Shown here: positions 63,867-64,000 of the stretch, piece by piece
Layout of the letters: each line of letters starts with the position of its first letter
Numbering within the stretch: position 1 is the first letter of the stretch
Source of the DNA: Limnothrix sp. FACHB-406
GTDB lineage: Bacteria; Cyanobacteriota; Cyanobacteriia; CACIAM-69d
Direction: 5' to 3'
NCBI RefSeq assembly: GCF_014698235.1
Contig: NZ_JACJSP010000005.1
Location: forward strand, 124,001 to 188,000
Length of the DNA: 64,000 bases
Position numbers and translations under genes: made by a program
The notes under the pieces: model-generated
Database searches by the model: none
The model's input: the letters and a program-made list of their open reading frames with translations, nothing else
What the model was told of the DNA's origin: nothing

Positions 63867-63959
63867 ATGCTTTCGGATACGCAAGTTTACGTCGCCCTAG
63901 TTATTGCCATCATCCCCGGCATTCTGGCTTTCCGCCTTTCGACCGAACTGTACAAGTAA
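63867..63959 (+). CDS. psaM: Photosystem I reaction centre subunit XII
   Basis: The 30-residue protein is a single transmembrane helix of photosystem I. Residues TQVYVALVIAIIPGILAFRL and the ending STELYK match PsaM, which has the conserved D-T-Q-V-Y start and the A-F-R-L-S-T-E-L-Y-K end. ATG 63867 is preceded by GGAGTC. It helps stabilise PSI trimers. Its promoter lies in the 146 bp shared with TerC. Confidence 0.97.
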   Translation: MLSDTQVYVALVIAIIPGILAFRLSTELYK

Positions 63960-64000
63960 GTTCGAGTCCGTTCGAGTCCGTTGATCGGCAGCTAATCAAC

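Overview
The window is chromosomal DNA from a cyanobacterium. The evidence is a photosystem I subunit XII gene (psaM) at the right edge, a ferredoxin-type divinyl chlorophyllide reductase (bciB), a photosystem II S4-domain protein, a DUF3611-type membrane protein, and the HIP1 octamer GCGATCGC (or its core CGATCG) recurring in almost every gene. Genes are moderately GC-rich, while several gene-free stretches are clearly AT-rich. I cannot name the species. No rRNA, confident tRNA, CRISPR array, transposase or phage gene was found, so this looks like ordinary chromosome rather than an island.

Layout. 1-6.2 kb: end of a peptide ABC permease, an alpha/beta hydrolase, an ammonium transporter behind a well-formed NtcA-type promoter, and an FHA-domain class A penicillin-binding protein. 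6.2-12.6 kb: a small membrane protein, sdhA, a large amino-acid-permease/histidine-kinase fusion, and a 1.2-kb AT-rich gene-free gap. 12.6-23.5 kb: histone-deacetylase-like protein, small conserved protein, DUF697-type GTPase, ComF, a caspase-like protein with Tyr/Ser in place of the His/Cys dyad, PSII S4 protein, a two-gene coiled-coil operon, and a desaturase/SDR fusion. 23.5-31 kb: two membrane genes sharing ATGA, a secreted protein, an EamA exporter, SppA and Dxr. 31-45.4 kb: DUF3611 protein, aspartase, two GT4 glycosyltransferases, DUF362, radical SAM, bciB, a lone sugar ABC permease, an MFS transporter, and the overlapping deoC-recO pair. 45.4-64 kb: GAF-PAS histidine kinase, CbiO-like ATPase, TPR lipid/periplasmic-type protein, two-domain PPK2, a glutamine-tetrad protein, a PilB-like protein without its motor, a fused DppD-DppF ATPase, a Crp/Fnr regulator, a 1.5-kb gene-free region with structured elements, TerC and psaM.

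How genes relate. Most are single genes in mixed orientation. Convincing operons are few: 20851-22061, 26192-23572 (minus) and 45383-43747 (minus), each joined by an ATGA overlap. The peptide ABC permease at the left edge and the fused DppD/DppF ATPase at 56.6 kb could belong to one importer encoded at separate loci. The two histidine kinases carry closely similar catalytic cores attached to quite different sensor regions.

The most unusual items are the amino-acid permease fused to a kinase, the pseudo-caspase, the motor-less PilB-like protein, the nine-unit glutamine tetrad, the recurrent 14-bp tandem arrays in four unrelated intergenic sites, a dispersed 20-bp palindrome, and a strongly self-complementary region at 62.14-62.30 kb that may be an RNA gene. 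All functional statements come from reading the sequence; no database search was run.
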